64,000 bases of DNA from Liolophura sinensis (lineage: Eukaryota > Mollusca > Polyplacophora > Chitonida > Chitonidae): assembly GCF_032854445.1 (NCBI RefSeq), contig NC_088297.1, forward strand, positions 4,465,991 to 4,529,990, given 5' to 3'. Below, piece by piece: positions 24,801 through 39,800 of this stretch. Made by a program: the position numbers and the translations under genes. The stretch's first letter is position 1. Every line of letters begins with the position of its first letter. The notes beneath the pieces are model-generated. The model ran no database searches. It was not told the origin of the DNA and was given only the letters and a program-made list of their open reading frames with translations.

Positions 24801-27800
24801 AATATCATCCCATGTTCCAAGCAAACCTCAAAATACTTTTCTAAAATCAACAGAAATCTCAGAATCAGGAAGAATGGGCTAATTAGTCATGGAGGGAATT
24901 TATGGCTCATTTAGGGGAATTCCCCTCAAACAGTGAGAGCAGGGGAGCTTACTTTTTATCTCCTGAGCATTTGAGGTTGAAGGTAATATGCTTTCACCAT
25001 GTCTGTTCATAGGCCCATCCGCTTGTCTCGGTATGAACAAGATAGAAACTATACCATCTGATGTTACGCTGTGTTTGTTTCGTATCTTCTAACATGAAGT
25101 TCCCTTGCACATTGTGGGAAATCATACCACTGATGGCAATCAGGAATGTTTCCTGGCTTTGGTTTACAAAAAAGGAACACATGCTAAACATTTTATACCA
25201 TTGCAGAGTTTCTGTTTTGTGAATAATGAAAATAAAAACTGCTTTACACTGTGTACATGTAGTTTAGTTGGTTGTGATTGCTTTATTGTTTATCTCCCAG
25301 ATTGCCCTGTATTGTGATCTCCATGGTCACAGCCGTAAGCACAATGTCTTCATGTATGGCAACAATACAGGGGAGGATGACCAGGGTGTTGGAACAGCCA
25401 AGAGCTTCCTTAATGAAAGGATTTTCCCTTGGCTCATGTCAACAAAGGTATACATGTTGTACACAAGCATATTGTTAATCTTCAACCTTGTTGCATGTTT
25501 GCAAGGCGTTTATTTCAGCATATTTTGAAGGCATTATTATGTGTTGACTGGTAAAATTATAGTTTTTATGAAGCCTTAAAATTGGGCAACTCATCCAATG
25601 TACTTTTGTCTTCAAAATCTAATTATCAGTGTGCATAAATTGCAGTGAAAGTTGCTCTTTCATATGCGAAAAGGTTGAGGTATTAAGGTACATTAATTAC
25701 ACGTGTGCCTCAGTTGGTTAGCATGCTAGCCCAGCGTAACAACCCAGGAGCCTCTCACCAATGCAGTCACTGTGAGTTCAAGTCCACGTTATGCTGGCTT
25801 CCTCTCCAGCCGTAAGTGGGAAGGTCTTGCAGCAACCTGCTGATGGTCATGGGTTTCCCCCGAGCCCTGCCTGGTATCCTTCCACCATAATGCTGGTCGT
25901 CATTGTATAAGTGAAATATTCTTGAGTACGGCGTAAAACACCAATCAAATAAATAAATAAATAATTATTTTACACGTACCTGTACATGTAGATCAAAGGC
26001 CATGTCAAATTGTGATAGGAAACTCAGATTATACCTAAGAATGTAAAATTGGCAGTCTATGTTCTTCCTTAATAGCTCTATAGCTCTATGTCTGGTGTCT
26101 TGGTGATGATGATTTAGTCAGGCAGCATTATGCATGCAGTATATCAGCACTAGAACCGACCAACCATAAGGAGTACTGTTTGATCCGCTGATTAGCTTCA
26201 GGTACAAACAGAACAAAGCTGTTTCCTGATGATGGCATAAATGTCTGTGGAAATATTTAACCAAAGTTAAAACCTTGAAGTCGGTTAGTGCGCAGGCGCA
26301 GCGTAATGACCCAGGAGCCTCTCACCAATGCGGTCGTTGTGAGTTCAAGTCCAGCTCAGGCTGGCTTCCTCTCTGGTCTGGCTGTTCGTGGGATGGTCTG
26401 TCAGCAACCTGCGCATGGTCGTGGGTTTCCCCTAGGCTCTGCCCTTTTCCTCCCACTATAATGCTGGACACCGTTGTATAACGTAGCAGTTTGATACCAC
26501 AGACATGATATCATTTTTGGAGTCTGACGTTAAGTGCTGATCAGTTCAGGCTATAAAGTGAGATGACTGAAATAATTTTGAAAGCATAATTTTGAAACCC
26601 TATGCGATCATTCCAACTTGCTTGTTCCATACTTGCTTGACTTCCATTGACATGCCCACCGAACACATGTTCCATGTATTCGGCAGAATAGGTAAACCCT
26701 ATGCGATCAATCCAACTTGCGTGTTCCATACTTGCTTGACTTCCACTGACACGCCCACCTTACACCTGTTCCATGTATTCGGCAGCATAGGTAAACCATA
26801 TGCGATCATTCCAACTTGCTTGTTCCATACTTGCTTGACTTCCATTGACACGCCCACCTAACACCTGTTCCATGTATCCGGCAGCATAGGTAAACGCTAT
26901 GCGATCATTCCAACTTGCTTGTTCCATGCTTGCTTGACTTCCACTGACACGCCCACCTAACACCTGTTCCATGTATTCGGCAGCATAGGTAAACCCTATG
27001 CGATCATTCCAACTTGTTTGTTCCATACTTGTTTGACTTCCACTGACACGCCCACCTAACACCTGTTCCATGTATTCGGCAGCATAGGTAAACCATATGC
27101 GATCATTCCAACTTGCTTGTTCCATACTTGCTTGACTTCCATTGACACGCCCACCTAACACCTGTTCCATGTATCCGGCAGCATAGGTAAACGCTATGCA
27201 ATCATTCCAACTTGCTTGTTCCATGCTTGCTTGACTTCCACTGACACGCCCACCTAACACCTGTTCCATGTATTCGGCAGCATAGGTAAACCATATGCGA
27301 TCATTCCAACTTGCTTGTTCCATACTTGCTTGACTTCAATTGACACGCCCACCTAACACCTGTTCCATGTATCCGGCAGCATAGGTAAACGCTATGCGAT
27401 CATTCCAACTTGCTTGTTCCATGCTTGCTTGACTTCCACTGACACGCCCACCTAACACCTGTTCCATGTATTCGGCAGCATAGGTAAACGCTATGCGATC
27501 ATTCCAACTTGCTTGTTCCATGCTTGCTTGACTTCCACTGACACGCCCACCTAACACCTGTTCCATGTATTCGGCAGCATAGGTAAACGCTATGCGATCA
27601 TTCCAACTTGTTTGTTCCATACTTGCTTGACTTCCATTGACACGCCCACCTAACACCTGTTCCATGTATTCGGCAGCATAGGTAAACCCTATGCGATCAT
27701 TCCAACTTGCTTGTTCCATACTTGTTTGACTTCCACTGACACGCCCACCTAACACCTGTTCCATGTATTCGGCAGCATAGGTAAACCCTATGCGATCATT

Positions 27801-30800
27801 CCAACTTGTTTGTTCCATGCTTGCTTGACTTCCACTGACATGCCCACCTAACACCTGTTCCATGTATTCGGCAGTATAGGTAAACGCTATGCGATCATTC
27901 CAACTTGCTTGTTCCATGCTTGCTTGACTTCCACTGACACGCCCACCTAACACCTGTTCCATGTATTTGGCAGGTTGAATTTAACTCTTAAGCATCCTGG
28001 AATTTTTGTAATAATGGACTGGAATATCATGGTTTTTTGTGGAATTTTAAAACCCAATGGCTGTATGAACCCAGTATATGAGGAAATGAATGTTGAAAAG
28101 GAGGATGGTGAAAATTCTTAAGCTTTGGCACTTAGCCTTGAATAAAAAAAATCAATAGATAGTATTGAAAGCTATGTTAAACCTAAGCAAATCAGCAAAC
28201 ACCATATTAACTGTTGAAGAAAGCACCCATTGTGAACAGACTATTCTCTGTCTTGTGTCCCACAAATTCACCTAACAGAAATTCCCATATGACAGTGGAA
28301 CAAATGACATTGATTATATATTAATGCAATATTGCTCATTTGGCTGGATAAAAATTTGGTCAGCCTTACCTTGATCAGCAGTTTATTACAGTTTTGTTGT
28401 AATTTGCACATGGCTCAAAACGCATGTTTTTGTTTTTTTTGGAGCTATTATTGGCCGTTGCAAGATATAACACAAATGTAGAGCATTGTCCCGATGTCTG
28501 TGATGGTTGATTTGTTCATTTAGATGTTGCAGAGGTTTGTGTGTTTGGAGTGCCTTTTATTTTAATACGGAGTCCAAGCTTCCTATTTAGTGTATTTATT
28601 TATTTGGTAGGGGTTTTTACATACCATACTCGAGAATATTTGACTTAGACAATAGCAGCTAGCATTATGGTTGGAGGAAACCAGGCAGAGACGGGAGGAA
28701 CTTACGACCATTCACAGGTTGCTGGCAGATAGTTGCATACAGATAAATTAACCAAGCTTCCTAATGTTGCAACTACATGTGGTACTCAGCTACTATTGAA
28801 ATTCTCACAAATATGACTCTTCTTCCAGTCTCCAGAGATGTTCACGTTTGAAGGGTGTAAATTCTCAATCCGTCGGTGTAAGGAGTCCACGGGGCGTGTG
28901 GTGATGTGGAGACAGATGAGGGTTCTCAACAGCTTCACCCTGGAGGCCACGTTCAGCGGCACCACAATCAACAAGTTAGTACACCCTAATGTACATACTG
29001 CTCACAGCGCTTCCTCCTCTCTCTACATAGTGCATGTGCCTTCAGTTTACACCACCGCCACAGCTACTAAATTTTGTACAGAAGTTTTAAACAACACTGG
29101 GATCACTGGGATCACTGATGGAACAGGAAGTGATGTCAGAAAACACAACCTGTATTTTACACAATGCATTGCCTTTATCTGTGTTATTCACCATGTGATT
29201 CTAACCCCAAATGTTAAGTGATGTTAAGACGTGTTCTCACTTTTTCAGGTCGGGGACGCGTCATTTCAATGTGTGTGACTTTCGTGACATGGGGGAGTCG
29301 TTAGTGAAGGCTGTCAAGGATTATCAGATGTTACAGGAGAATCCAAGGTATAGTTGTGTAAACTGTTTCAAAAGTCTTAGCTGTCTTAAGTTCAGATTTC
29401 TTGATCCTGGTGTTTCTTCATCCTATATACTACTTTTATTCACCCTTTTTGATTGGTGTTTTAATTGTGAAAAATTTTTGGCTTACAGTCGTTAAAATGT
29501 AACAATACAGCGAGAGAATGTCCGGCATGCTCCAGTCATGCATGGATCACCAAGAGCAATATCCTCATCTGTCCAGCATGCTCCAGTGATGCATGGATCA
29601 CTGAAAGTGATATCCTCATCTGTCCAGCATACTCCAGTCATGCATCACCGAGAGTGATATCCCCATCTGTCCAGTATGCTCCAGTTATGCATGGATCACC
29701 AAGAGTGATATCCTCATCTGTCCAGCATGCTCCATTCATGCATGGATCACTGCACTGAAAGTGATATCCTCATCTGTCCAGCATGCTCCAGTGATGCATG
29801 GATCACTGAAAGTGATATCCTCATCTGTCCAGCATACTCCAGTCATGCATCACCGAGAGTGATATCCCCATCTGTCCAGTATGCTCCAGTGATGCATGGT
29901 TCACCGAGAGTGATATCCTCATCTATCCAGCACACTCCAGTGATGCATGGTTCACCGAGAGTGATATCCTCATCTGTCCAGCATGCTCCAGTGATGCATG
30001 GATCACCAAGAGTGATATCCTCATCTGTCCAGCATGCTCCAGTCATGCATGGATCAGCAAGAGTGATATCCTCATCTGTCCAGCATGCTCCAGTCATGCA
30101 TGGTTCACTGAGAGTGATATCCTCATCTGTCCAGCATGCTCCAGTCATGCATGGATCACTGAAAGTGATATCCTCATCAGTCCACCATACTCCAGTCATG
30201 CATGGATCACCGAGAGCGATATCCTCATCAGTCCACCATACTCCAGTCATGCATGGTTCACTGAGAGCCATCTCCTCATCTGTCCAGCATGCTCCAGTGA
30301 TGCATGGATCAGCAAGAGTGATATCCTCATCTGTCCAGCATGCTCCAGTCATGCATGGATCACCGTGAGCAATCTCCTCATCTGTCCAGCATGCTCCAGT
30401 CATGCATGGATCACCGAGAGCGATATCCTCATCTGTCCAGCATACTCCAGTGATGCATGGATCACTGAAAGTGATATCCTCATCTGTCCAGCATACTCCA
30501 GTGATGCATGGATCACTGAAAGCGATATCCTCATCTGTCCAGCATACTTCAGTCATGCATGGATCACCGTGAGTGATCTCCTCATCTGTCCAGCACACTC
30601 CAGTGATGCATGGATCACTGAAAGCGATATCCTCATCTGTCCAGCATACTCCAGTCATGCATGGATCACCGTGAGTGATCTCCTCATCTGTCCAGCACAC
30701 TCCAGTGATGCATGGCCCACTAAGAGCGATCTCCTCATCTGTCGAGCATGCTCCAGTGATTCATGGATCACCAAGAGTGATATCCTCATCTTTTTTTTTT

Positions 30801-33800
30801 TTTTCACTTGGCTGATAAACAACATGGTCATATCTTTACTCATATCAAAATGCTGGTAAAGTAATGTAATTTATTATATATATAAAGGTGAAATGTCCTT
30901 CACTGATAAAAGTGATTTCTTATTGGCTGGAGTTAGATATAAATAAAAACAATCTATAGCCAAAAACATTGCTGAAACTTTTTCAAATACACAAAATCAT
31001 GATTTCGTCGAAATATAAATAATAGATAGAGTATGGCACAGTGAAAGTTGAATGCCATAAATATTTCTCTCGAAAAGGGGGAAGTGATGATGTTATCATT
31101 TTCACCTCTCATTCGAACAATATTTATGGCAATCAACCTTTACAGCGCAATATCTTTGATATTCTACTTTCAACATGACTAATATCTGTCCGTAATTTTA
31201 GAAGAATTAGGGTTAAAATGTGCATGGCTCTCACTGAAAGTATGCTCTTCCATGTGTGAAATGTGGAAGTTGTCAACTTATGGCATACATCAGTCATTCA
31301 GTGATCACCTGTCCATCCTACAAGTATGCTCTTCCATGTGTGAAATGTGGAAGTTGATGACTTATGGCATACATCAGTCATTCAGTGATCACATGCCCAT
31401 CCTACAAGTATGCTCTTCCACGTGTGAAATGTGGAAGTTGTCGACTTATGGCATACATCAGTCATTCAGTGATCACATGCCCATCCTACATGTATGCTCT
31501 TCCATGTGTGAAATGTGGAAGTTGTCGACTTATGGCATACATCAGTCATTCAGTGATCCCATGCCCATCCTACAAGTATGCTGTTCCATGTGTGAAATGT
31601 GGAAGTTGTCGACTTATGGCATACATCAGTCATTCAGTGATCACATGCCCATCCTACAAGTATGCTCTTCCATGTGAGAAATGTGGAAGTTGTTGACTTA
31701 TGGCATACATCAGTCATTCAGTGATCACATGCCTATCCTACAAGTATGCTCTTCCATGTGAGAAATGTGGAAGTTGTCGACTTATGGCATACATCAGTCA
31801 TTCAGTGATCACATGCCCATCCTACAAGTATGCTCTTCCATGTGTGAAATGTGGAAGTTGTCGACTTATGGCATACATCAGTCATTCAGTGATCACATCC
31901 CCATACTACAAGTATGCTGTACCATGTGAGAAATGTGGAAGGTGTTGACTTATGGCATACATCAGTCATTCAGTGATCACATGCACATCCTACAAGTATG
32001 CTCTTCCATGTGTGAAATGTGGAAGTTATCGACTTATGGCATACATCAGTCATTCAGTGATCACATGCCCATCCTACAAGTATGCTGTTCCATGTGAGAA
32101 ATGTGGAAGTTGTTGACTTATGGCATACATCAGTCATTCAGTGATCACATGCACATCCTACAAGTATGCTCTTCCATGTAAGAAATGTGGAAGTTGATGA
32201 CTTATGGCATGCATCAGTCATTCAGTGATCACATGCCCATCCTACAAGTATGCTGTTCCATGTGTGAAATGTGGAAGTTGATGACTTATGGCATACATCA
32301 GTCATTCAGTGATCACATGCCCATTCTACAAGTGTGCTCTTCCATCTGAGAAATGTGGAAGTTGTCGACTTATGGCATAGATCAGTCATTAAGCGATCAC
32401 GTGCCCATCCTACAAGTATGCTGTTCCATGTGTGAAATGTGGAAGTTGATGACTTATGGCATACATCAATCATTCAGTGATTACATGCTCATCCTACAAG
32501 TATGCTCTTCCATGTGAGAAATGTAGAAGTTGATGACTTATGGCATACATCAGTCATTCAGTGATCACATGCCCATCCTACAAGTATGCTCTTCCATGTG
32601 AGAAATGTGGAAGTTGATGACTTATGGCATACATCAGTCATTCAGTAATCACATGCCCATCCTACAAGTATGCTCTTCCACGTGAGAAATGTGGAAGTTG
32701 ATGACTTATGGCATACATCAGTCATTCAGTGATCACATGCCCATCCTACAAGTATGCTCTTCCATGTGAGAAATGTGGAAGTTGATGACTTATGGCATAC
32801 ATCAGTCATTGAGTGATCACCTGTCCATCCTACAAGTATGCTCTTCCATGTGTGAAATGTGGAAGTTGATGACTTATGGCATACATCAGTCATTCAGTGA
32901 TCACATGCCCATCCTACAAGTACGCTCTTCCACGTGTGAAATGTGGAAGTTGTCGACTTATGGCATACATCAGTCATTCAGTGATCACATGCCCATCCTA
33001 CATGTATGCTCTTCCATGTGTGAAATGTGGAAGTTGATGACTTATGGCATACATCAGTCATTCAGTGATCACATGCACATCCTACAAGTATGCTCTTCCA
33101 TGTGTGAAATGTGGAAGTTGATGACTTATGGCATACATCAATCATTCAGTGATCACATGCCCATCCTACAAGTATGCTGTTCCATGTGTGAAATGTGGAA
33201 GTTGATGACTTATGGCATACATCAGTCATTCAGTGATCACATGCCCATCCTACAAGTGTGCTCTTCCATGTGAGAAATGTTGAAGTTGATGACTTATGGC
33301 ATATATCAGTCATTCAGTGATCACATGCCCATCCTACAAGTATGCTCTTCCATGTGTGAAATGTGGAAGTTATCGACTTGTGGCATACATCAGTCATTCA
33401 GTGATCACATGCCCATCCTACAAGTATGCTCTTCCATGTGAGAAATGTGGAAGTTGATGACTTATGGCATACGTCAATCATTCAGTGATCACATGCACAT
33501 CCTACAGGTATGCTCTTCCATGTGAGAAATGTTGAAGTTGATGACTTATGGCATGCATCAGTTATTCAGTGATCACATGGCCATCCTACAAGTATGCTCT
33601 TCCATATGTGAAATGTGGAAGTTGTCGACTTATGGTATACATCAGTCATTCAGTGATCACATGCCCATCCTACAGGTATGCTCTTCCATTTGAGAAATGT
33701 GGAAGTTGATGACTTATGGCATACATCAGTCATTCAGTGATCACATGCCCATCCTACAAGTATGCTCTTCCATGTGTGAAATGTGGAAGTTGTCGACTTA

Positions 33801-36800
33801 TGGTATACATCAGTCATTCAGTGATCACATGCCCATCCTACAGGTATGCTCTTCCATGTGTGAAATGTGGAAGTTGATGACTTATGGCACAATAAGGTTG
33901 GAAATATTACTTTCGGTGCTGAAATCTTCTGTTTTCCAGTAGGATATTGTTCTACAATCCAGAGAAAGATAAAAACAAATTCCTAAACCTAATGGAATTC
34001 TCCCAGTCATGTCAGATGAGTACCTTGGTCATAGATGAAATTTTGTGACCAAATACAGGCTTTGCCTGTGGTATGGCATTGCCGTGAGAATACCCCAGTG
34101 CTTCATCTGTTTGCAGACAAGCTAATGGTCTTCCATGGTTTTGAAGTCATAATGAATTGTTACTGAGATGTCTACTTTATATTGCAGGCTCCATGCTACA
34201 GTCATACAGCAGCTAACACGGTTCATCACGAGGCAGATTTTAGAGTCACGTGGATTTTCTGCAGGGAAGTTCCTTGCTTTGAGACAAAACCTGCAGAAAG
34301 CTCCGCAGCTTGTTTCGAAGGAGGCCATTCAGCAGAACGCCATGGAAACGCCGGCTGCCATGGAAACCAATAAAGACGGTAATGTAGCTGATTCTCTGTC
34401 TGAGTTTTTAGTGGCAGCTTACTATGGGGAGGAGTCTGGAATAGAAACGCCGCAGGCTAAGGAAGTTGAAGACTTGACGTCGCTCTTACGCGCACCTCAC
34501 TCAGTGAAACGCCCTCATGCTCCAGTGTCGCGAAACAACAGTCGTGACAAGATTGACAAGATGTTGAAAGCTCCAAGCCCAACACCGAAGAAGATCTTGC
34601 GGCATGGTGGGACACTTGTTGTCAACTTTGTATCACTGTGGATAATGTGACAGCACCGTTTCGTGCACAGTTTGTCTGTACCAACTTGTTGTTGTTGTTG
34701 TAACATTGTGAGGAAGCACGGATTGCTGCTGTTGACGGGTCCATCACCAGTAGTAGGCCTAATCAGTTGACGATGTGAATACTAACTGTACACTGAAATG
34801 ACTTAATCACAGATTTCTAATATTGTGAATTAACTGTGCATGGAGTACAAAAGCCCAAGAGTTAAAAAACTCACAGATTTCAAAGCACATTTTTCACATT
34901 TGAAATGAGTACCTACACCCCCCACCCCATCCCTTCCCCCACACACAACACACATCCACTCATAGAATTCATCAGTTTTGGCTGAAAATTGGCTGAAAAC
35001 CTCAAGTTGCTGTTGTATGTGTAATAATACGTAATGATAATTGTAATAATGCAACAGTTCCAGTAGGATGTCAGGAGTCCACACGTAATCATGTATGTCT
35101 GTAGTATATCTATAGTTTTATAATAATTAATATAGTAATTTAAAATAAATCCCTTGTTTCCTTTGATGTTATGCTCAATGATGATATACATCTAGGTTAA
35201 AAAAGTTTAATTGCAATGACTTGTTTTTAAATTTTTATTATTATTGTGGTGATTGTTTTGTAGTTACTTACAGTGAGGGAGGGTATGTTACTGTGATCCA
35301 ATTATGTTTGAAGTGTGTTACAAAAAAGGCCAAGTTGTGCTAGATACATGTGCTTGCAAATATGTGCATGTGTTTGAAATTATCATCTTTTTGTTCAACA
35401 GGCTCTCAGTCGAAACTGAAGACAGAGGATTTGGTTGCCAAGGAAACAACACCTGTGGTGAAGACCACCCAGTCAATATTGAAGCTTATGGATGTAGAAG
35501 CAGAGCCCTCTAGTGACCAGGAGAAGATAACTCCACTCAGGCAACAGCCTAAGAAGGAAATCTGGAAATCAGAAGAGTCCACTGACACTTCAGCAGATCT
35601 TGATGATGTCACTGATCTGTGTGATGCCATCACCCCTGACAACATGGATGACTGCTTGGAGTTCTTGGATCAGCTCAATGTCCGCCACGCTCTGCAGGAT
35701 TCTGAGTAAGTACTAGAAGGCTTGTGGTCGTTCTTCCTAATTCATATGACTGATTGTTTTGTCATACACTGCCACAGTTTCACTGTATATGTGTGGCTTA
35801 TATTTTATTTATTTATTTGATTGGTGTTTTACGCCGTACTCAACAATATTTCACTTATACAACTGTGGCCAGCATTATGGTGGGCGAAAACCAGGCAGAG
35901 CCCAGGGGAAACCCACGACCATCTGCAGGTTGCTGACACACTTTCCCACGTACGGTCGGAGAGGAAGCCAGCATGAGCTGGACTTGAACTCACAGCAACT
36001 GCATTGGTGAGAGGCTCCTGGGTCATTACGCTGCGCTAGTGCACTAACCAACTCAGCCACAGAGGCTCCCCAACCTGGTTTATAGATATCAATCAAACAA
36101 AATGCATTCCAGGTTCAAGCTGTATAGGCTGCACTGCAGTGGCTCAGTGGTTAAAGCACCTGCCTTTTAAGCAGAGGGTTGCTGACTTGAATTAGCTTTC
36201 AATGGGAAACTCGTAAAACTCCTTCCAGCCGAGGTAATAAAGTGGTCCACAGCTACAAACTCTTTCATTTGTTCCTTTGTAATGTCACATTAAGATGAGT
36301 GGGCATAGGTTCACGCAGACATGGACCTGACAGGGTGGGTGTTCTTGCAAACTAATGCAATTAAAAGGCGAGAGTTTACAGTACTTGCTAGATTGAACAC
36401 ACATCTCGCACAGTGGGGTCTGTAAGCCAGACCGCGCCGTTGGCAGCTGCTGTAAGCCTTGTAGCTGCGTTACTTTGTGTGATCCTCCATCCTGTCTCAT
36501 CTCAACCTGCATGAACTTGGGAGAATCCTTAGATGTCCACCTGTCTTATTATCTTGTGTACGTGCGCTCATAAAACACCTATGTAATACACAAGCACTGC
36601 CACGTCACAGGAGAAAACGATTTGAACCTTTTTGTGTAGCTCGTCCTCGAGTTTCCGTTAATATACCCTCAGCTCCCTATGACATAACTGATCAAATTCT
36701 GATAGGTTGCTGAATGACCTAGCCAGGGCTGCAAGTACTCCTCTTTCCAGTATTCTGCATGTAGTTTTTGCCTTGACAAGGTAATTTTTGTGCAGACCAT

Positions 36801-39800
36801 TGAGTACTATCAATACATATGCCATTGGCTCTTTCAGTTCAAGTGACAGTGACAGTGAGTCTGAACCAGAGATGAAACAGACGGAATCAAAAAAGAAAAA
36901 GAAACGTAAATCAAAGAAACAGCGTGACAAAGATCGACAAAAGCGAGAGTCTTCACCGAAGAAAATTCCAGCTTCTGATGATTATCGCCCTAAAACTGTC
37001 ACAGTGAGTTGTTTCCCTTGCGTGTGCAGCTCTTCTGTTCTAAGCTAACTTTTAATCCTTTCTGTTTTTGGATTATCTGAAGTTTCCACCTAACAGTGTA
37101 CATTTGGATGCAGTAAATGTATTGATTGTTGAATTGCCTTTGAATTTACATGCCTGTGGGTATCTGTTTATAATTTATACCACTAACACTATTTTCCCCT
37201 CTGTGAAGCGGACAGAAAACACTGTTACAATTTGCTTACCTGAACAGAGTGATTAATTCTGTTCAGTTATTCATCCATGACAAATCTTAGAGAAAGAATG
37301 GACATAAAGACTTCATTTACAAAATAGTGTTATTCAAGGATATTGCCTGATCGCTTGTTTGTCATGCAGTATACTATAGCATTGATACAGAGTCAAAACA
37401 GAGTGTTATAGCTGGCAAATGGTCATACAGTGTGTAACCTGCGGAGTCAGGCCTCTTGTTAGATTATTTCAGCTAAAGTTTTATTCTAACTGTTCATGGA
37501 AATGTTTAAATAGTAGCAAATTCCACTTCTCCTTTCACCATGGCTTCACCTGAAATTGCACATACCGTCTTTGTTTCTCACCGTGCTCAACCAATCATTC
37601 AACAGGATTTCGGTATAGTACACAGGGAAGCTCTATTTTCTATTGAACAACTTGTTGAGTTTGATACTTTGTTGTTCGAAAAACACGGTATGTGCTAAAT
37701 GGGTTAGCCCACGATTGACTCAGACTACTTAAAATTGTATCTCAGCTTCACTTGGATGCAAAATGTTTTCTAGTCCTCGTCAGTCTTTAGCTAGCCTATA
37801 CTGCCAGGACTGCAAAGCAATTTCTCACTTTTCTGGTGATTATGCAAGTTATAGAGTGAAGTCAACATGTGTAATGAAACTTTCACTTTCACTTTCAAGT
37901 TGTGTGACTATAGATGCAGGGGTCCACCATACACCAGTGCATATAGTTTTACTAACTGATTTGTATTTGTATGTTGTCTTCGTTCAAGTTACCAGCCATC
38001 CCTGGTGTGGATTCTAACAACAACAACAAAAAGTTGGTATGTCGACTTTCCAGCTAAACGCTGCTTTCTGCATGCTTCAGTACATTGGGTTTAGCCTGAG
38101 AAACTGACTACTGTTAACTCTGTGATTATCAGTGCCATATTCGCATATTCAACATCGTAATTTTTTTTTAGATTCAGGGAAGTTTGTAAATTTAGCTTTA
38201 ATTTCCTTACATACGTGTAACATTGTGGACGCTAACAACAACAACACCAGATACTTGGTATGTTACTTTCCAGGTAAAGACTGCTTTTTGCATGCTTTAG
38301 TACATCTGGTTTAGACTGAGAAACTGAAACTGAAAGTTTGTTAATTTAGCTTTGCCTTACACGTAACATCCCCAACCCATAATGTTGAATTACCATACAG
38401 ATCTGTAGTTTGTGATTTAAATTTGAATAAAACCATACATGTAGTTTGTCTAGTTTTGGATAAAGGGTATATACAAATGCATGGGACAGTTCATTATTGG
38501 ATATGAGTACAATAGTTTTTCGATTGTACTGTGCCTTTCAACATGATCTTCGCTGAACAAAAACATTCTACTCCAGAATAGTCTGTTGGGAAACACACAA
38601 ATGTGCCGGGCAGTCTCCTAAATAGATTGCTGTTCTTTAAAATTAATCCTAACAGTCATGGTAAGAAAGCGTGTTCCAATTTTTAAAAGTTTTATTGAGT
38701 GATTTTGTCAGAAATCTTTGCTGACAAGATTACACCAAACTCGAACTGACACATCAGCCCAAATCAAATTGCATTTGCATGGAGGTATGAAAGTATTTAA
38801 AAACTGTTTACACTTAGTGTTCTCTCTGGGTATGCTATCTGTCCCAGGGCTGTCCCAAGGCTGTCCCAGGAAGGCAACTCTGCCTTGGTCAGTGTGTTCA
38901 AATCCAGCTTGTGCTAATGCATCTCTCTTAGGCCATGTCCATGTCCCTAAATGAGTGATTGTCCTTGGAAGAGGAATAACTGTTCACCATTGAGGTTGTG
39001 GGTTCAAACCTGGCTCTTGCCGATGCGGCTGTAGGCCAATGTCAGGAACGGTGATCAGGTTGGAGGCCATGTGCTGAGATTCCTGCTTCCATAGAGCCAT
39101 CTGTCATCGTATAAAAGAGATTTTTGTGAATTCAATACAAAACACCAGTCCAACAAAAAATAGGCAAGTGTAGATGTTCAAACCATATAGCCTCTTGTAG
39201 GACGTAATCTTTAACTGTGCAAATTCTCATCCATTAAATCTTGGGGGAAGTCGGCTTGTACTCAGTGCAACAATTGACCAGAACTGCGTAATATAAAGAT
39301 AAGCGTTCTTTGTTCTCTATTTCAATCCTGCAGCCTGTGGGATTGAAAGGTCTGCTGAAAGCACAGTCCAGCTCTCAACAAGGCGAGCAGGAAACATCGT
39401 CTAATGAACAGTATCTTCAACTTATGCCCTATGGAATTGCACAGAGTTGCTCCCCTTGGTATATCAAACAAACCTCAAAAAGCAGAAGATTGTCAAAGGG
39501 CATTGCAGGTTACCTGCCCTTGATATCTGCTCAGCAAGAGTCTGAAGATTCAGAAGAGGCTTTGGTGTCGTCACCAGAATTTGGAAACAAGAATGCTGTG
39601 GTATCAACTGTAAGTTCCTTCAGATATGATCAATATAGGCCTGAATCTCCAAAGAAGAACAGTGCCAAGAACAAAGCAGAAGATCAAGACTTGTTAGCGA
39701 AGAGGGAATTTACGTGTAAGCACAAGCAATGCCGAGAGACCACAAAGCTACGTTTTGTTAAGGATTTTTCCAAACCGTTGTCCTTGCAAGAAATAAACAA

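Noticed and set aside
26760-27962. Minus-strand 33-residue repeat protein (about 400 codons with one stop)
   Set aside because: The unit length is divisible by three and has no stop; variants are not biased to third positions, one TGA interrupts it, and no promoter, start context or splice sites were seen.
29727-30700. Long ORFs on both strands (213 and 285 codons) with 17-residue period
   Set aside because: Simultaneous openness of both strands in a 51-bp array is a by-product of unit composition; it is intronic, between 29347 and 34188.
31252-33942. Cys-rich CVKCGSCR pattern resembling zinc-binding repeats
   Set aside because: It comes from the 84-bp minisatellite read in one of several open frames. 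Stops in many units break it, and other frames give equally long peptides.
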